A stretch of 64,000 bases of DNA from JAIQFR01 sp041494445 (GCA_041494445.1 JBGQAU010000002.1:35534-99533), one strand, 5' to 3'. Positions 44,496-54,788 are shown, counted from the first letter of the stretch. Numbers and translations are program-made. The notes: generated by a model not told the origin, from the sequence alone.

Positions 44496-45520
44496 ACCCG
44501 GGCGCGCGGGTCGCGGTGGTCGGCGGCGGAGCGTGGGGGACCGCCCTCGCCGTTCACGCCGCGCGCCTGGGCCATCCGGTAGGCCTTTGGATGCGCGAGC
44601 CCGATCTCGTCGCGCGCATGGCGCGGCGCCGAGACAACCCGCTTCATCTCCCGGGCGTGTCCGTTCCCGAGGGGGTCGTGCCGACGACCGATCTCGACGA
44701 GGCGGTCCGCGGCGCGTCGCTTGTGGTGGCGGTGGTCCCGACGCCGCACGCGCGCACCGTGTACCGGAGGCTCGCTCCGTCCCTGGCTGCCGGAGTGCCG
44801 GTGCTGCTCGCCGCCAAGGGGATCGAGGAGACGAGCCTCGCGCTGCCGTCGGAGGTCGCGTCGCAGGAGCTGGGGACGGCGCGGCCGGCGGCGGTCCTGT
44901 CGGGGCCCTCGTTCGCCGCGGAGGTCGCGCGGGGCGTGCCGACGGCGGTGGTGGTCGCCTCGGAGGACCTCGATCTCGCGGTCCGCCTTCGCGATCTTCT
45001 CTCGAGCCCCGCGCTCAGGTTCTACGCGAGCCCGGACGCTCGAGGGGTCCAGCTCGCGGGCGCGCTCAAGAACGTCATCGCGATCGCCGCGGGCGTGCTC
45101 GACGGGCTCGGGCTCGGCCACAATACCCTCGCGGCGCTGGTCACCCGGGGGCTAAGGGAGATCTCGAGGCTCGGCGTCGCCCTCGGCGCCGATCCCGCCA
45201 CGTTCTTCGGCCTCGCGGGTCTCGGCGACCTGGTGCTCACCTGCACGGGGGACCTCTCGCGCAACCGGCGGGTCGGGCAGGCGATCGGCCGGGGCGAGCG
45301 TCTCGAGGACGTGCTCGCCCGGAGCCCGTCGGTGGCCGAGGGGGTAAGGACCACGCCGGCGGCGCGCGCCCTCGGCAGGCGGACCGGGGTGGAGATGCCG
45401 ATCGTGGAGGAGGTCCACCGCCTCCTGTTCGAGAACGGGTCCCCAGCGGACGCGGTGGGCCGACTCATGAGCCGACCGCTCACGTCGGAAGACGGCACGA
45501 GGAAGGAGCCCGCGCGTTGA
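44492..45520 (+). CDS. gpsA: Glycerol-3-phosphate dehydrogenase [NAD(P)+]
   Basis: Reduces dihydroxyacetone phosphate to the glycerol-3-phosphate used by PlsY next door. 342 residues: Rossmann GGGAWGTALAVHA at the N-terminus, AAKGIE near 107, SGPSFAAEVARG near 137, the catalytic Lys in LAGALKNVIAIAAG and GLAGLGDLVLTCTGDLSRNR. TTG start at 44492 overlaps the plsY stop as TTGA with GGGGAGAG upstream; no ATG is available before the Rossmann motif. Confidence 0.94.
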   Translation: MNPGARVAVVGGGAWGTALAVHAARLGHPVGLWMREPDLVARMARRRDNPLHLPGVSVPEGVVPTTDLDEAVRGASLVVAVVPTPHARTVYRRLAPSLAAGVPVLLAAKGIEETSLALPSEVASQELGTARPAAVLSGPSFAAEVARGVPTAVVVASEDLDLAVRLRDLLSSPALRFYASPDARGVQLAGALKNVIAIAAGVLDGLGLGHNTLAALVTRGLREISRLGVALGADPATFFGLAGLGDLVLTCTGDLSRNRRVGQAIGRGERLEDVLARSPSVAEGVRTTPAARALGRRTGVEMPIVEEVHRLLFENGSPADAVGRLMSRPLTSEDGTRKEPAR

Positions 45521-46314
45521 TCGATCTGCACACTCACATCCTCCCCGGGATGGACGACGGCCTCAAGACCGAGGACGAGGCGGTGGAGTTCGCCCGGATG
45601 GCGGCGGCGGACGGAATCGAGACGCTGGTCGCGACCCCGCACTGCAAGGACGGCTTCTTCGAGAACCACCGCCCGGAAGTGCTCGCGGCCGTGGATCGCC
45701 TGAGGTCCCGGCTGAGCGAGGCGGGAGTCGGCCTCACGCTGCTGCCCGGCGGGGAGGTGTACCTCGCGCCCGACCTCGTGGAGAGGGTGAAGGACGGGCG
45801 CGCCCCGACGCTCGCCGACAACGGGAAGACGGTGCTCCTCGAGCTGTCGCTCGCGCAGTACCCGGTCGACCTGCAGAACCTGGTCTTCGGCCTGAGGCTC
45901 GCCGGCCTCGTCGTCCTCTTCGCGCATCCGGAGAGGATCCGTTACTTCCAGGAGGACGTCAGGCGCTGGGAGGAGATGGTCCGGCTCGGGGCGTTCGGCC
46001 AGATCACCACCGGGAGCGTCCTGGGGACCTTCGGCGAGGACGCGCAGGATTTCACCGAGGTCCTCCTGCGCCGCGGGCTCGCGCACGTGCTGGCCTCGGA
46101 CGCCCACGGCCTCCGCGGCAGGCCGCCGGTCCTGAGCCGTGCGCTCGAAGCGGTGACCGCGATCGTCGGAGAGGACGAGGCGCGCAGGATGGTGAGCGAC
46201 CGGCCCCGCGCGCTCCTCGAGGGACGGGAGCCGGAAACGCAACCCGCCCCGGAGCCCCCGGCGCCGAAGCGGTCGCTGCTGTCCCGCTGGTTCCGCCGGG
46301 AAGAGGCGATCTGA
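45517..46314 (+). CDS. PHP-domain tyrosine phosphatase of the CpsB/YwqE family
   Basis: 265 residues: metal-dependent PHP phosphatase starting IDLHTHILPGMDDG, with ATPHCKDGFFENH, ELSLAQYPVDLQN, FAHPERIRYFQED and LASDAHGLRGRPP supplying the His/Asp metal ligands. Homologues dephosphorylate BY-kinases that control capsule or exopolysaccharide export. No kinase or polysaccharide gene is nearby. The C-terminal 35 residues are Pro-rich and basic, absent from CpsB. TTG start at 45517 overlaps the gpsA stop (TTGA). Confidence 0.87.
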   Translation: MIDLHTHILPGMDDGLKTEDEAVEFARMAAADGIETLVATPHCKDGFFENHRPEVLAAVDRLRSRLSEAGVGLTLLPGGEVYLAPDLVERVKDGRAPTLADNGKTVLLELSLAQYPVDLQNLVFGLRLAGLVVLFAHPERIRYFQEDVRRWEEMVRLGAFGQITTGSVLGTFGEDAQDFTEVLLRRGLAHVLASDAHGLRGRPPVLSRALEAVTAIVGEDEARRMVSDRPRALLEGREPETQPAPEPPAPKRSLLSRWFRREEAI

Positions 46315-46383
46315 TACTGTTTTTGTCCCGGGCCCGCCGCGGCGGCGAGGGAACGGACCGTGGCGGCCGGAAGCGGAGGCGTC

Positions 46384-47157
46384 ATGAAGGGGTGGGCGAA
46401 CCGGGTGGGGTGGGGTGCGGTGGTCGTCGTGCTCTGGGCCGCGCTCTCGGGCTGCGGCGCGCGGGTCCCGCCGAAGCGAGATCCGGAGGTCGAGACCGCC
46501 AATCGGATCCGCATGGCGCAGGCGTACCTGCAGGCCGGGCGGAGCAAGGAGGCGCTGGACATCCTCGACTTGGGGGTGCGAGCCGAGCCGCTCAACGCCG
46601 GCCTCCGGAACTTCCTCGGCCAGGTCTGTTTCATGGCCGGCCGCGACGACGCGGCCGAAGCGGCGTTTCGCAAGGCCCTGGAGCTCGATCCGGACATGGC
46701 CGACGCGCACAACAACCTCGGCGCGCTCTACGACCGGTCCGGACGGAAGGACGAGGCGGAGCGGGAATACCGCCTGGCGCTCGCGGCTCCCGCGTACCCG
46801 ACGCCGGCGAAAACCTATCTGAACCTCGGGCTCCTGTACGCCTCGCAAGGGCGGGACGAGAACGCGATCCACGAGTACCGCAAGGCCGTGGAGATCGACC
46901 CGAAGTACTACCAGGCGCACTTCGAATTGGCCGCGCTGCTCGACCGGACCGGCCGGCTGGACGAGGCGGTGCGCGAGTACGAGGTCGCCGCGCCGGGCTA
47001 CCCGTCCTCCGGCGACTACTTCTACCGCTTGGGCTTCGGGTACTTCCGCCTCGGCGACCGGTCGAAGGCGCGCGAAAAACTCTTGCGTGCGATCGAAGTC
47101 TCCCCGGGGAGCGAGGCCGCCGCGAAATCCGACGATCTCCTGAAGGTGATCCGCTGA
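46384..47157 (+). CDS. TPR lipoprotein, PilF/PilW-like
   Basis: 257 residues: signal peptide with a canonical lipobox LSGC (Cys near residue 24), then about six TPR units (about 40-250), for example ADAHNNLGALYDRSGRKDEA and KTYLNLGLLYASQGRDENA. PilF/PilW lipoproteins help assemble the type IV pilus secretin; with pilT in the window this is possible, but TPR lipoproteins also serve other envelope complexes. The ATG at 46384 has GGAGG 5 nt upstream; a GTG 8 codons earlier is less likely. Its stop overlaps the ftsY start. Confidence 0.83.
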   Translation: MKGWANRVGWGAVVVVLWAALSGCGARVPPKRDPEVETANRIRMAQAYLQAGRSKEALDILDLGVRAEPLNAGLRNFLGQVCFMAGRDDAAEAAFRKALELDPDMADAHNNLGALYDRSGRKDEAEREYRLALAAPAYPTPAKTYLNLGLLYASQGRDENAIHEYRKAVEIDPKYYQAHFELAALLDRTGRLDEAVREYEVAAPGYPSSGDYFYRLGFGYFRLGDRSKAREKLLRAIEVSPGSEAAAKSDDLLKVIR

Positions 47158-48080
47158 TGGCGTTCTCGGTTTTCAAGAAGCTCTTCGAGGGGCTCGCCCG
47201 GACGCGGGAGGGGCTGGCTTCGACGCTCCAGTCGGTGGTCGGGAGCCGGCCCGTGGACGAGGAAGTTCTCGATGGTCTCGAGACGGGACTGCTGGCCGCG
47301 GATCTGGGCCCGTCGCTGACGGCGGACGTGATGCGCTCGGTCAGAGAGAGGGCGCGCCGGGAGGCGCTCGACGGAGACGGCCTCCGTGCCGCGGTGCGCG
47401 AGGCGCTTCGGGCGCTGCTCCCCGCCCAGGCGGCCATCGGGGACGGCGGGCCGCGACCGCACGTCGTGTTCGTGGTGGGGGTGAACGGGGGGGGCAAGAC
47501 CACGACGGTCGGGAAGCTCGCCGCTCGCGACCGGGCCCGCGGGCGCAAGGTGGTCGTGGTCGCCGCCGACACCTTCCGGGCCGCGGCGATCGACCAGCTC
47601 GAGCGGTGGGTCGAGAGGGCGGGCGCCGAGCTGGCGAGGCAGAAGGAGGGATCCGACCCGTCGGCCGTCGTGTTCGACGCGCTCCGGTCGGCGCGTCCCC
47701 GCGAGGTGGACTCCGTGCTGGTGGACACCGCCGGGCGCCTGCACACCAAGTCGAACCTGATGGCGGAGCTGTCGAAGATGGCGCGGGTCGCCGCGCGCGA
47801 GGTCGAGGGCGCGCCCCACGAGGTCCTCCTGGTCGTGGACGCGACCACGGGGCAGAACGGCTTGAGCCAGGCGCAGGAGTTCACGCGCGCGGTGCCGATC
47901 ACGGGGGTGATTCTCACGAAGCTCGACGGGACCGCCAAGGGAGGGGTCGCGCTGTCCATTCACCGCCAGCTCGGCGTCCCGATCCGGTACGTCGGCGTGG
48001 GAGAGGCCGTGGACGACCTGCTCGACTTCGAGCCCGACGCCTACGTGGACGGGCTCCTCGGTGCGGAGGCGGGCGCGTGA
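47157..48080 (+). CDS. ftsY: Signal recognition particle receptor FtsY
   Basis: Membrane-docking GTPase for Ffh-ribosome complexes. 307 residues: a minimal amphipathic N-terminus without the long acidic A domain of E. coli, a four-helix N domain (about 10-85) and the GTPase G domain with GVNGGGKTTT near 115, DTFRAAAIDQL near 142, DTAGRLHTKSNLM near 197 and TKLDGTAKGG near 258. The ATG at 47157 overlaps the previous stop. Its partner ffh is 4 kb downstream. Confidence 0.96.
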   Translation: MAFSVFKKLFEGLARTREGLASTLQSVVGSRPVDEEVLDGLETGLLAADLGPSLTADVMRSVRERARREALDGDGLRAAVREALRALLPAQAAIGDGGPRPHVVFVVGVNGGGKTTTVGKLAARDRARGRKVVVVAADTFRAAAIDQLERWVERAGAELARQKEGSDPSAVVFDALRSARPREVDSVLVDTAGRLHTKSNLMAELSKMARVAAREVEGAPHEVLLVVDATTGQNGLSQAQEFTRAVPITGVILTKLDGTAKGGVALSIHRQLGVPIRYVGVGEAVDDLLDFEPDAYVDGLLGAEAGA

Positions 48081-49192
48081 CGCTCTCCGTCGGGGGCGCG
48101 GAAGACCGGCGCCACATGGAGCAGGCGCTGGCTCTGGCGGCGCTCGGGGAGGGATCCACGAGCCCGAACCCGCGCGTGGGCTGCCTCCTGGTCCGGGACG
48201 GGATCGCCGTCGGACGAGGCTTCCACCGGGCGGCCGGTGAGCCCCACGCGGAAGCGGACGCCGTGGCCGAGGCCGGCGAGTCGGCCCGTGGCGCCACCGC
48301 CTACGTGAATCTCGAGCCGTGCAGCCACCACGGCCGGACGCCGCCGTGCGCCGACCTCCTGGTCCGCGCCGGGGTCCGGCGGGTGGTGGCCTCGATCACC
48401 GACCCGAACCCGGAGGTGAACGGGCGCGGGTTCGCCCTTCTCCGGCAGGCCGGGATCGAGGTCGAGGTCGGATTGCTCGACCTCGAGGCGCGCCGGATCA
48501 ACGCGCCCTTCCTCCACGTGCAGGCCGTCGGCCGGCCGCTCGTTACCCTGAAGGCGGCGGCGAGCGCCGACGGGATGATCGCGGCGCTCGACGGAGCGTC
48601 GCGCTGGATCACGGGTGCCTGGGCGAGAACCTTCGCGCATCGTATCCGGTGGCGGCACGACGCGATCCTCGTCGGCGCGGGGACCGTGCGACGGGACGAT
48701 CCCGAGCTGACCGTGAGGCTCGGGGGCGTGCGCGCGGAACGGCTGCGCGCGGTCCTCGCGCCGGACCTCGACCTCGACCACGGGGCACGGATGATGCGAG
48801 GCGGCGGCCCGGTGCGGATCTACGCCGCGCCCGATCCTCCGTCCGACCGCCTGGCGCGCCTTACGGGACGGGCGAGCGTGGTGGCCGTGCCGGCGCCGGG
48901 CGGCCGGCTCGATCTCGCCGCCGTGCTCGACGATCTCGTCCGGCTCGGTGTGCTCTCGCTGCTCGTGGAGGGGGGCGCCAGGACGATGGCAGGATTCGTC
49001 GAGGCCGGGCTCGCCGACCGGGTGGCACTCTTCACCGCCCCCATCCTGCTCGGGGCGCGAGGCGCGACGCCGTTGCTCGACCTCCGCGCCCCCGCGTCGC
49101 CCGGCGCGGCGATCCGAATCGAGCCGGAGCACCGGATCCCGCTCGGAGAGGACGTTCTGCTGCTCGGCACGATTCGCGGCGCGCCGGGGTAG
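48077..49192 (+). CDS. ribD: Bifunctional diaminohydroxyphosphoribosylaminopyrimidine deaminase/reductase
   Basis: Second and third steps of riboflavin synthesis. 371 residues: N-terminal zinc deaminase (HAEADA near 56 and PCSHHGRTPPC near 81-91) and C-terminal reductase (about 150-370) with LKAAASADGMIA, SRWITG, VGAGTVRRDDPELTVR and LLVEGGARTMAGF. GTG start at 48077 overlaps ftsY by 4 bp; with no gap there is no room for an FMN riboswitch leader. First of three rib genes. Confidence 0.95.
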   Translation: MTLSVGGAEDRRHMEQALALAALGEGSTSPNPRVGCLLVRDGIAVGRGFHRAAGEPHAEADAVAEAGESARGATAYVNLEPCSHHGRTPPCADLLVRAGVRRVVASITDPNPEVNGRGFALLRQAGIEVEVGLLDLEARRINAPFLHVQAVGRPLVTLKAAASADGMIAALDGASRWITGAWARTFAHRIRWRHDAILVGAGTVRRDDPELTVRLGGVRAERLRAVLAPDLDLDHGARMMRGGGPVRIYAAPDPPSDRLARLTGRASVVAVPAPGGRLDLAAVLDDLVRLGVLSLLVEGGARTMAGFVEAGLADRVALFTAPILLGARGATPLLDLRAPASPGAAIRIEPEHRIPLGEDVLLLGTIRGAPG

Positions 49193-49263
49193 GTGTCGCC
49201 GTGGGCGTCCCGCGGCGACAGCGCGCGGGGCGCGGAACGGCGGCGAGGAGCGAGGAGGGAACG

Positions 49264-49926
49264 ATGTTCACCGGACTCGTGGAGGCGATCGGCACCGTGA
49301 CCGCGGCGATCCCCCGCTCCGGCTCGATGCGTCTGGCCGTCGAGTCCGACCTCCCGGCGGGAGAAGTGAGTCGCGGCGACAGCATCGCGGTGGATGGAGT
49401 CTGTCTGACCGTGAGCGCCGCCGAGGGGCGCCTCCTCTCGTTCGACGTGGTCGCGGAGACGGTCTCGCGGACCACCCTCGGGAGGGCCCGGGCCGGCCGT
49501 CGCGTGAACCTCGAGAGGGCGCTCAGGCTCGGTGACCGGCTCGGGGGGCACGTGGTCCAGGGACACGTGGACGGCACGTCGCGGGTGCTGAGGGTGGACC
49601 GGCGCGCGGGCGACTGGCGCGTCCGTCTCGACCTCGCCGCTCCGCTGACGCGCTACGTCGCCGAGAAGGGTTCGATCGCGGTCCAGGGGGTGTCGCTCAC
49701 GGTGGCGGGGGTGGCCGCGGGGAGCTTCGAGGTCGCGCTCGTCCCGGAGACGGTTTCCCGGACCACGCTGGGGGCGCTCGCGTCGGGGGACGAGGCGCAT
49801 GTGGAGGTGGACGTTCTGGCGCGGTATCTTGAGAGGCTGATGGAGCACGGCTCCGCAGGAGCCGGCTCCCCGGGCGGATTCCGGAGGCCGGCGCGGTGGC
49901 GCCGCGGAGGGATCGGCGGAAGATGA
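49264..49926 (+). CDS. ribE: Riboflavin synthase, alpha subunit
   Basis: Dismutates two lumazines to riboflavin. 220 residues with two repeated beta-barrel halves: MFTGLVEAIG at the start, DGVCLTV and HVVQGHVDG in the first and QGVSLTV with VPETVSRTTLG in the second. The last 25 residues are a Gly/Arg extension. Its stop overlaps the ribBA start by 4 bp. Known in some species as ribC. Confidence 0.94.
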   Translation: MFTGLVEAIGTVTAAIPRSGSMRLAVESDLPAGEVSRGDSIAVDGVCLTVSAAEGRLLSFDVVAETVSRTTLGRARAGRRVNLERALRLGDRLGGHVVQGHVDGTSRVLRVDRRAGDWRVRLDLAAPLTRYVAEKGSIAVQGVSLTVAGVAAGSFEVALVPETVSRTTLGALASGDEAHVEVDVLARYLERLMEHGSAGAGSPGGFRRPARWRRGGIGGR

Positions 49927-51155
49927 CGGAATCGGGCGACCCGGCGGCGCGCGAGTTCGCGACCGTCGACGAGGCGATCGAGGACCTGCGTCGCGGCAGG
50001 TTGGTCATCATCCTCGACGACGAGGACCGCGAGAACGAGGGCGACCTCGCCTGCGCGGCGGAGTTCGTCACGCCGGAGATCGTCAACTTCATGGCGACCC
50101 ACGGGCGCGGCCTGATCTGTCTGCCCATGACCGTCGAGCGCCTCGACGAGCTGAAGATCCCGCTGATGGTGGAAGAGAACACCTCGCGGTACGGCACGGC
50201 GTTCTGCGTCTCCGTCGAGGCACGGCACGACGTGACCACCGGGATCTCCGCGGCCGACCGCGCCAGGACGATCCGCGTCGCCGTCGATCCCCGGACGCGG
50301 GCCGAGGACCTCGTCCGCCCGGGCCACGTCTTCCCGCTGCGCGCGCACCCGGGGGGAGTCCTGAAGCGCGCGGGGCAGACCGAGGCGTCGGTGGATCTGT
50401 GCCGCATGGCCGGCCTGCGGCCGGCGGCCGTGATCTGCGAGGTCATGAACCCGGACGGGAGCATGGCCCGGCTTCCGCAACTCCGCGAGTTCTCGAAGCG
50501 ACACGGCCTGAGGATGCTCACCATCGCCGACCTGATCCGCCACCGCATGCGAACCGAGCGTCTGGTCACGAGGGTCGCGTCGCCGGACCTTCCCACCGAG
50601 CGCGGGCCGTTCAGGATCCACGCGTTCCATTACGATCTCGAGGACCAGACCCACGTGGCGCTGGTGATGGGAGATCCGCAGCCGGAGGAGGCCGTGCTCG
50701 TCCGCGTGCACTCCGAGTGCCTGACCGGCGACGTGTTCGGCGCGACGCGCTGCGACTGCGGCGCGCAGCTCCACCGGGCGATGGACCTGATCGCGGCGGA
50801 AGGGAAGGGAGCGCTCCTGTACCTCCGCCAGGAGGGGCGCGGGATCGGGCTCGCCAACAAGCTGCGCGCGTACGAGCTGCAAGACCGCCATCACAAGGAC
50901 ACGGTGGAGGCGAACCTCCTGCTCGGGTTCGAGGCGGACCACCGGGACTACGGTGTGGGGGCGCAGATCCTGTACGAGCTGGGAATCCGCAGGCTGCGGC
51001 TCCTGACGAACAATCCCGGGAAGTACGTCGCCCTCGAGGGGTACGGGCTCGAGCTGGTGGAGCGGGTCCCGCTCGAGCTGCCGCCGCTCCGGGACAACAT
51101 CGAGTACCTGCGGACGAAGAAGCTCAAGCTGGGACACCTTCTCGAATCGGTCTGA
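49923..51155 (+). CDS. ribBA: Bifunctional DHBP synthase / GTP cyclohydrolase II
   Basis: Supplies both precursors of riboflavin. 410 residues: RibB half (about 10-205) with DDEDRENEGDL and the His/Glu metal site near HPGG, and RibA half (about 210-400) with the zinc Cys in SECLTGDVFGATRCDCG and catalytic RQEGRGIGL. Both active sites look complete. The ATG at 49923 overlaps the ribE stop. ribH and nusB, which often follow, are absent; ffh comes next. Confidence 0.95.
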   Translation: MTESGDPAAREFATVDEAIEDLRRGRLVIILDDEDRENEGDLACAAEFVTPEIVNFMATHGRGLICLPMTVERLDELKIPLMVEENTSRYGTAFCVSVEARHDVTTGISAADRARTIRVAVDPRTRAEDLVRPGHVFPLRAHPGGVLKRAGQTEASVDLCRMAGLRPAAVICEVMNPDGSMARLPQLREFSKRHGLRMLTIADLIRHRMRTERLVTRVASPDLPTERGPFRIHAFHYDLEDQTHVALVMGDPQPEEAVLVRVHSECLTGDVFGATRCDCGAQLHRAMDLIAAEGKGALLYLRQEGRGIGLANKLRAYELQDRHHKDTVEANLLLGFEADHRDYGVGAQILYELGIRRLRLLTNNPGKYVALEGYGLELVERVPLELPPLRDNIEYLRTKKLKLGHLLESV

Positions 51156-51175
51156 TCCGAAGCGCCTTCGTTCCC

Positions 51176-51205
51176 TGGACGGTCCCCCGGCCGCGCCGCT
51201 ATACT
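51176..51205 (+). promoter_or_regulatory. Promoter for ffh
   Basis: TGGACG (51176-51181), 18-bp spacer, TATACT (51200-51205); a start near 51212 leaves about 40 nt of leader to the ffh GTG. Confidence 0.55.
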
Positions 51206-51251
51206 GCGGACTTTCACACAGCGCTCCCTTCCGGCCGGCTCAGAGGGATCC

Positions 51252-52580
<1,329 letters not shown>

Positions 52581-52626
52581 GCTATATTACTCAATTTGAG
52601 CGCCGAGGGGCCTCTGGGAGGCAGGT

Positions 52627-52872
52627 GTGCTGAAGATTCGACTGCGAAGGATGGGAGCCAGGCAGGAACCCCAGTACCGGGTAGTCGTTTCCGACTCCCG
52701 GCAGACCCCGGTGAGCCGGTCGGCGGACACCCTGGGGACCTACGATCCGTCGACCGATCCCCCCACCGTGAAGCTCGACCTGGCGCGGACGGAGGACTGG
52801 ATCCGTAAGGGAGCCCATCCCTCCGAGACGGTGAAGAGCCTCATCGAACGGGCGAAGGGTTCTGTGGCGTGA
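52627..52872 (+). CDS. rpsP: 30S ribosomal protein S16
   Basis: 81-residue small-subunit protein starting LKIRLRRMGARQEPQYRVVV with the LGTYDPSTDPP segment typical of S16. GTG start at 52627 follows GGAGGCAG. First gene of the conserved rpsP-khpA-rimM-trmD-rplS cluster; a TATATT box (52583-52588) just after ffh may add transcription. Confidence 0.96.
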   Translation: MLKIRLRRMGARQEPQYRVVVSDSRQTPVSRSADTLGTYDPSTDPPTVKLDLARTEDWIRKGAHPSETVKSLIERAKGSVA

Positions 52873-52927
52873 CACGTCGCTGACCGTGGGCCGGACCCGC
52901 GGAAACCGTTCGGCGGAGGGAGCGTCC

Positions 52928-53158
52928 ATGAAGGAACTGCTGGAACTGATCGCGAAGGCGCTGGTGGACCAGCCGGACGATGTCATGGTGACGGAGATCG
53001 AGGGCGAGCAGACGACGGTCCTGGAGCTGCGCGTGGCGCAGGAAGACCTGGGGAAGGTCATCGGCAAGCAGGGGCGGACCGCGCGCTCCATCCGGACGAT
53101 CCTGGCCGCGGCGGGGATGAAGCTGCGGAAGCGGGTCGTCCTCGAGATCCTCGAGTAG
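52928..53158 (+). CDS. khpA: KH-domain RNA-binding protein KhpA
   Basis: 76 residues, essentially one KH domain: MKELLELIAKALVDQPDDV then the RNA-binding GKVIGKQGRTARSIRTIL loop (GXXG). KhpA with KhpB binds many RNAs and affects cell elongation in Gram-positives; its role in diderms is less clear. The ATG at 52928 has GGAGGG upstream; conserved position between rpsP and rimM supports the call. Confidence 0.94.
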   Translation: MKELLELIAKALVDQPDDVMVTEIEGEQTTVLELRVAQEDLGKVIGKQGRTARSIRTILAAAGMKLRKRVVLEILE

Positions 53159-53162
53159 CCCC

Positions 53163-53714
53163 GTGGACCGGCCCCTTCCCGTGGGGAGGGTCTCCGGCTT
53201 CCGCGGGCTCGCCGGCGAGCTGACCGTCAAGGTCTCCTCGGGCGAGGCCGGCAGGTGGACGGGGCTGACCGCAGTATGGGTCCGCGGGCCCGACGGGGCT
53301 GCTCCGGACCCACCGGCCCGCTTCGACGTCGAGCGGAGCCGCGCGTACCGCGACCGGCTCGTGCTGAAGCTCAAGGGGGTGGACGATCCGACGAGGGCGG
53401 ATGCCCTCAAGGGGCGGTGGGTCCTCGCTCCGGTGGAGCAGGTCCCCGCGCTGCCGCCGGGCGTGTACTGGGTCGAGCGCCTCGTGGGACTCGAGGTGGT
53501 CGACGAGCGTCGGGGGCTGTTGGGCAGGGTCGAGGACGTGGCTCCGACCGGAGGCGTGGATCTGCTGGTGGTCCGGGAGCCCCGGGGCGGAGAGATCCTG
53601 GTCCCGCTGGCCGAGAGCATCGTGATCGGGATCGATGAGTCGGCGGGACGCGTGACGGTGCGCCTTCCCGAGGGGCTCGGACCCGAGGAGCCCCGCAGGG
53701 GGGAGCGGCGGTGA
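53163..53714 (+). CDS. rimM: Ribosome maturation factor RimM
   Basis: Assists assembly of the 30S head near S19. 183 residues: N-terminal RimM domain (GRVSGFRGLAGELTVKV, 1-about 85) and C-terminal PRC barrel with VYWVERLVGLEVVDE and VAPTGGVDLLVV. GTG start at 53163, 4 bp after khpA; its stop overlaps the trmD start. Confidence 0.94.
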   Translation: MDRPLPVGRVSGFRGLAGELTVKVSSGEAGRWTGLTAVWVRGPDGAAPDPPARFDVERSRAYRDRLVLKLKGVDDPTRADALKGRWVLAPVEQVPALPPGVYWVERLVGLEVVDERRGLLGRVEDVAPTGGVDLLVVREPRGGEILVPLAESIVIGIDESAGRVTVRLPEGLGPEEPRRGERR

Positions 53715-54427
53715 CTTTCGATGTGGTGACCGTGTTCCCGGGGATGTTCGCCGGGCCCCTCGCGCATGGCATATTGGCCCGGGCGCGAAAGGCGGGGCGG
53801 GTCGGCGTGCGTCTGCACGACCTTCGCCGGTGGGGCGTGGGGCCGCACCGGCAGGTGGACGACGCGACGTACGGCGGCGGGGGGGGGATGGTCCTGAGGC
53901 CGGAGCCGCTCTTCGCCGCGGTGGAGTGGATACGCGAGCGGTTCCCGGCGTCGCCGGACCGCGTGCTCCTGCTGTCGCCGCAGGGGACGCGACTCGGGCA
54001 TCACGTGGCGAAGCGCCTGGCACGGCTCGATCGGCTGGTGCTGCTCTGCGGCCGTTACGAGGGGGTGGACGAGAGGGTCCGGAGGGCGCTGGCGGACGAG
54101 GAGATGAGCGTCGGCGACGTCGTGCTCACCGGGGGCGAGCTTCCGGCGCTCATGGTGATGGACGCGGTGGCGCGGTTCCTGCCGGGGGTGCTGGGGCGCT
54201 CCGAGGCCGCCGAGAGGGATTCGTTCTCGGAGGGCGGCCTGGAGTATCCCCAGTACACGAGACCGGCGCGGTTCCGCGGCCTCGGGGTCCCGGAGGTGCT
54301 GCTCTCCGGCGACCACGGGGCGGTGGAACGGTGGCGGGCGGCGAGCGCGGCGGATGCGACCCGGACGAAGCGTCCGGACCTGATCGAGGAGTTTCCTGAA
54401 AGCACGGCGCCTCTCGGGCGCGAATGA
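53711..54427 (+). CDS. trmD: tRNA (guanine-N1-)-methyltransferase TrmD
   Basis: Methylates G37 of tRNAs with a 36G, preventing frameshifts. 238-residue SPOUT enzyme with VTVFPGMF, DDATYGGGGGMVLRPEP, CGRYEGVDERV and the trefoil-knot VGDVVLTGGELPALMV-type segment, plus EYPQYTRP. GTG start at 53711 overlaps rimM as GTGA. Confidence 0.96.
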   Translation: MTFDVVTVFPGMFAGPLAHGILARARKAGRVGVRLHDLRRWGVGPHRQVDDATYGGGGGMVLRPEPLFAAVEWIRERFPASPDRVLLLSPQGTRLGHHVAKRLARLDRLVLLCGRYEGVDERVRRALADEEMSVGDVVLTGGELPALMVMDAVARFLPGVLGRSEAAERDSFSEGGLEYPQYTRPARFRGLGVPEVLLSGDHGAVERWRAASAADATRTKRPDLIEEFPESTAPLGRE

Positions 54428-54434
54428 GGGTGTC

Positions 54435-54788
54435 ATGGACGTTCTGCACAGCGTGGAGGCTGAGGGGCTGAAGAAGGAGGTCACCGAGTTCCGGCCCGGG
54501 GACCGGATCAAGGTGCACGTGCGCGTGGTGGAGGGGGACAAGTCGAGGATCCAGGTCTTCGAGGGAGACGTGATCTCGCGACGGGGCGGTGCCGCGAGCG
54601 CACGCGCCACGTTCACCGTCCGGAAGATTTCCGGGGGCGTGGGCGTCGAGAGAATCTTCCCGCTGCACTCCCCGATCGTGGAGAAGATCGAGCGCATCCG
54701 CCAGGGGAAGGTGCGCAGGGCGAAACTGACGTATCTAAGGAGCCGTGCCGGAAAGAAGGCCCGGATCCAGGAAAAGCGGATCCGTTAG
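54435..54788 (+). CDS. rplS: 50S ribosomal protein L19
   Basis: 117-residue large-subunit protein at the 30S-50S interface. Features: FRPGDRIKVHVRVVEGDKSR, FEGDVISRRGG, FTVRKISGGVGVERIFPLHS and the basic end KVRRAKLTYLRSRAGKKAR. The ATG at 54435 is 7 bp after trmD. Last of the ribosomal cluster; the next gene starts 22 bp later. Confidence 0.97.
   Translation: MDVLHSVEAEGLKKEVTEFRPGDRIKVHVRVVEGDKSRIQVFEGDVISRRGGAASARATFTVRKISGGVGVERIFPLHSPIVEKIERIRQGKVRRAKLTYLRSRAGKKARIQEKRIR

Noticed and set aside
48000..48077. FMN riboswitch before ribD
   Set aside because: The sequence is ftsY coding region; no conserved RFN element is recognisable.
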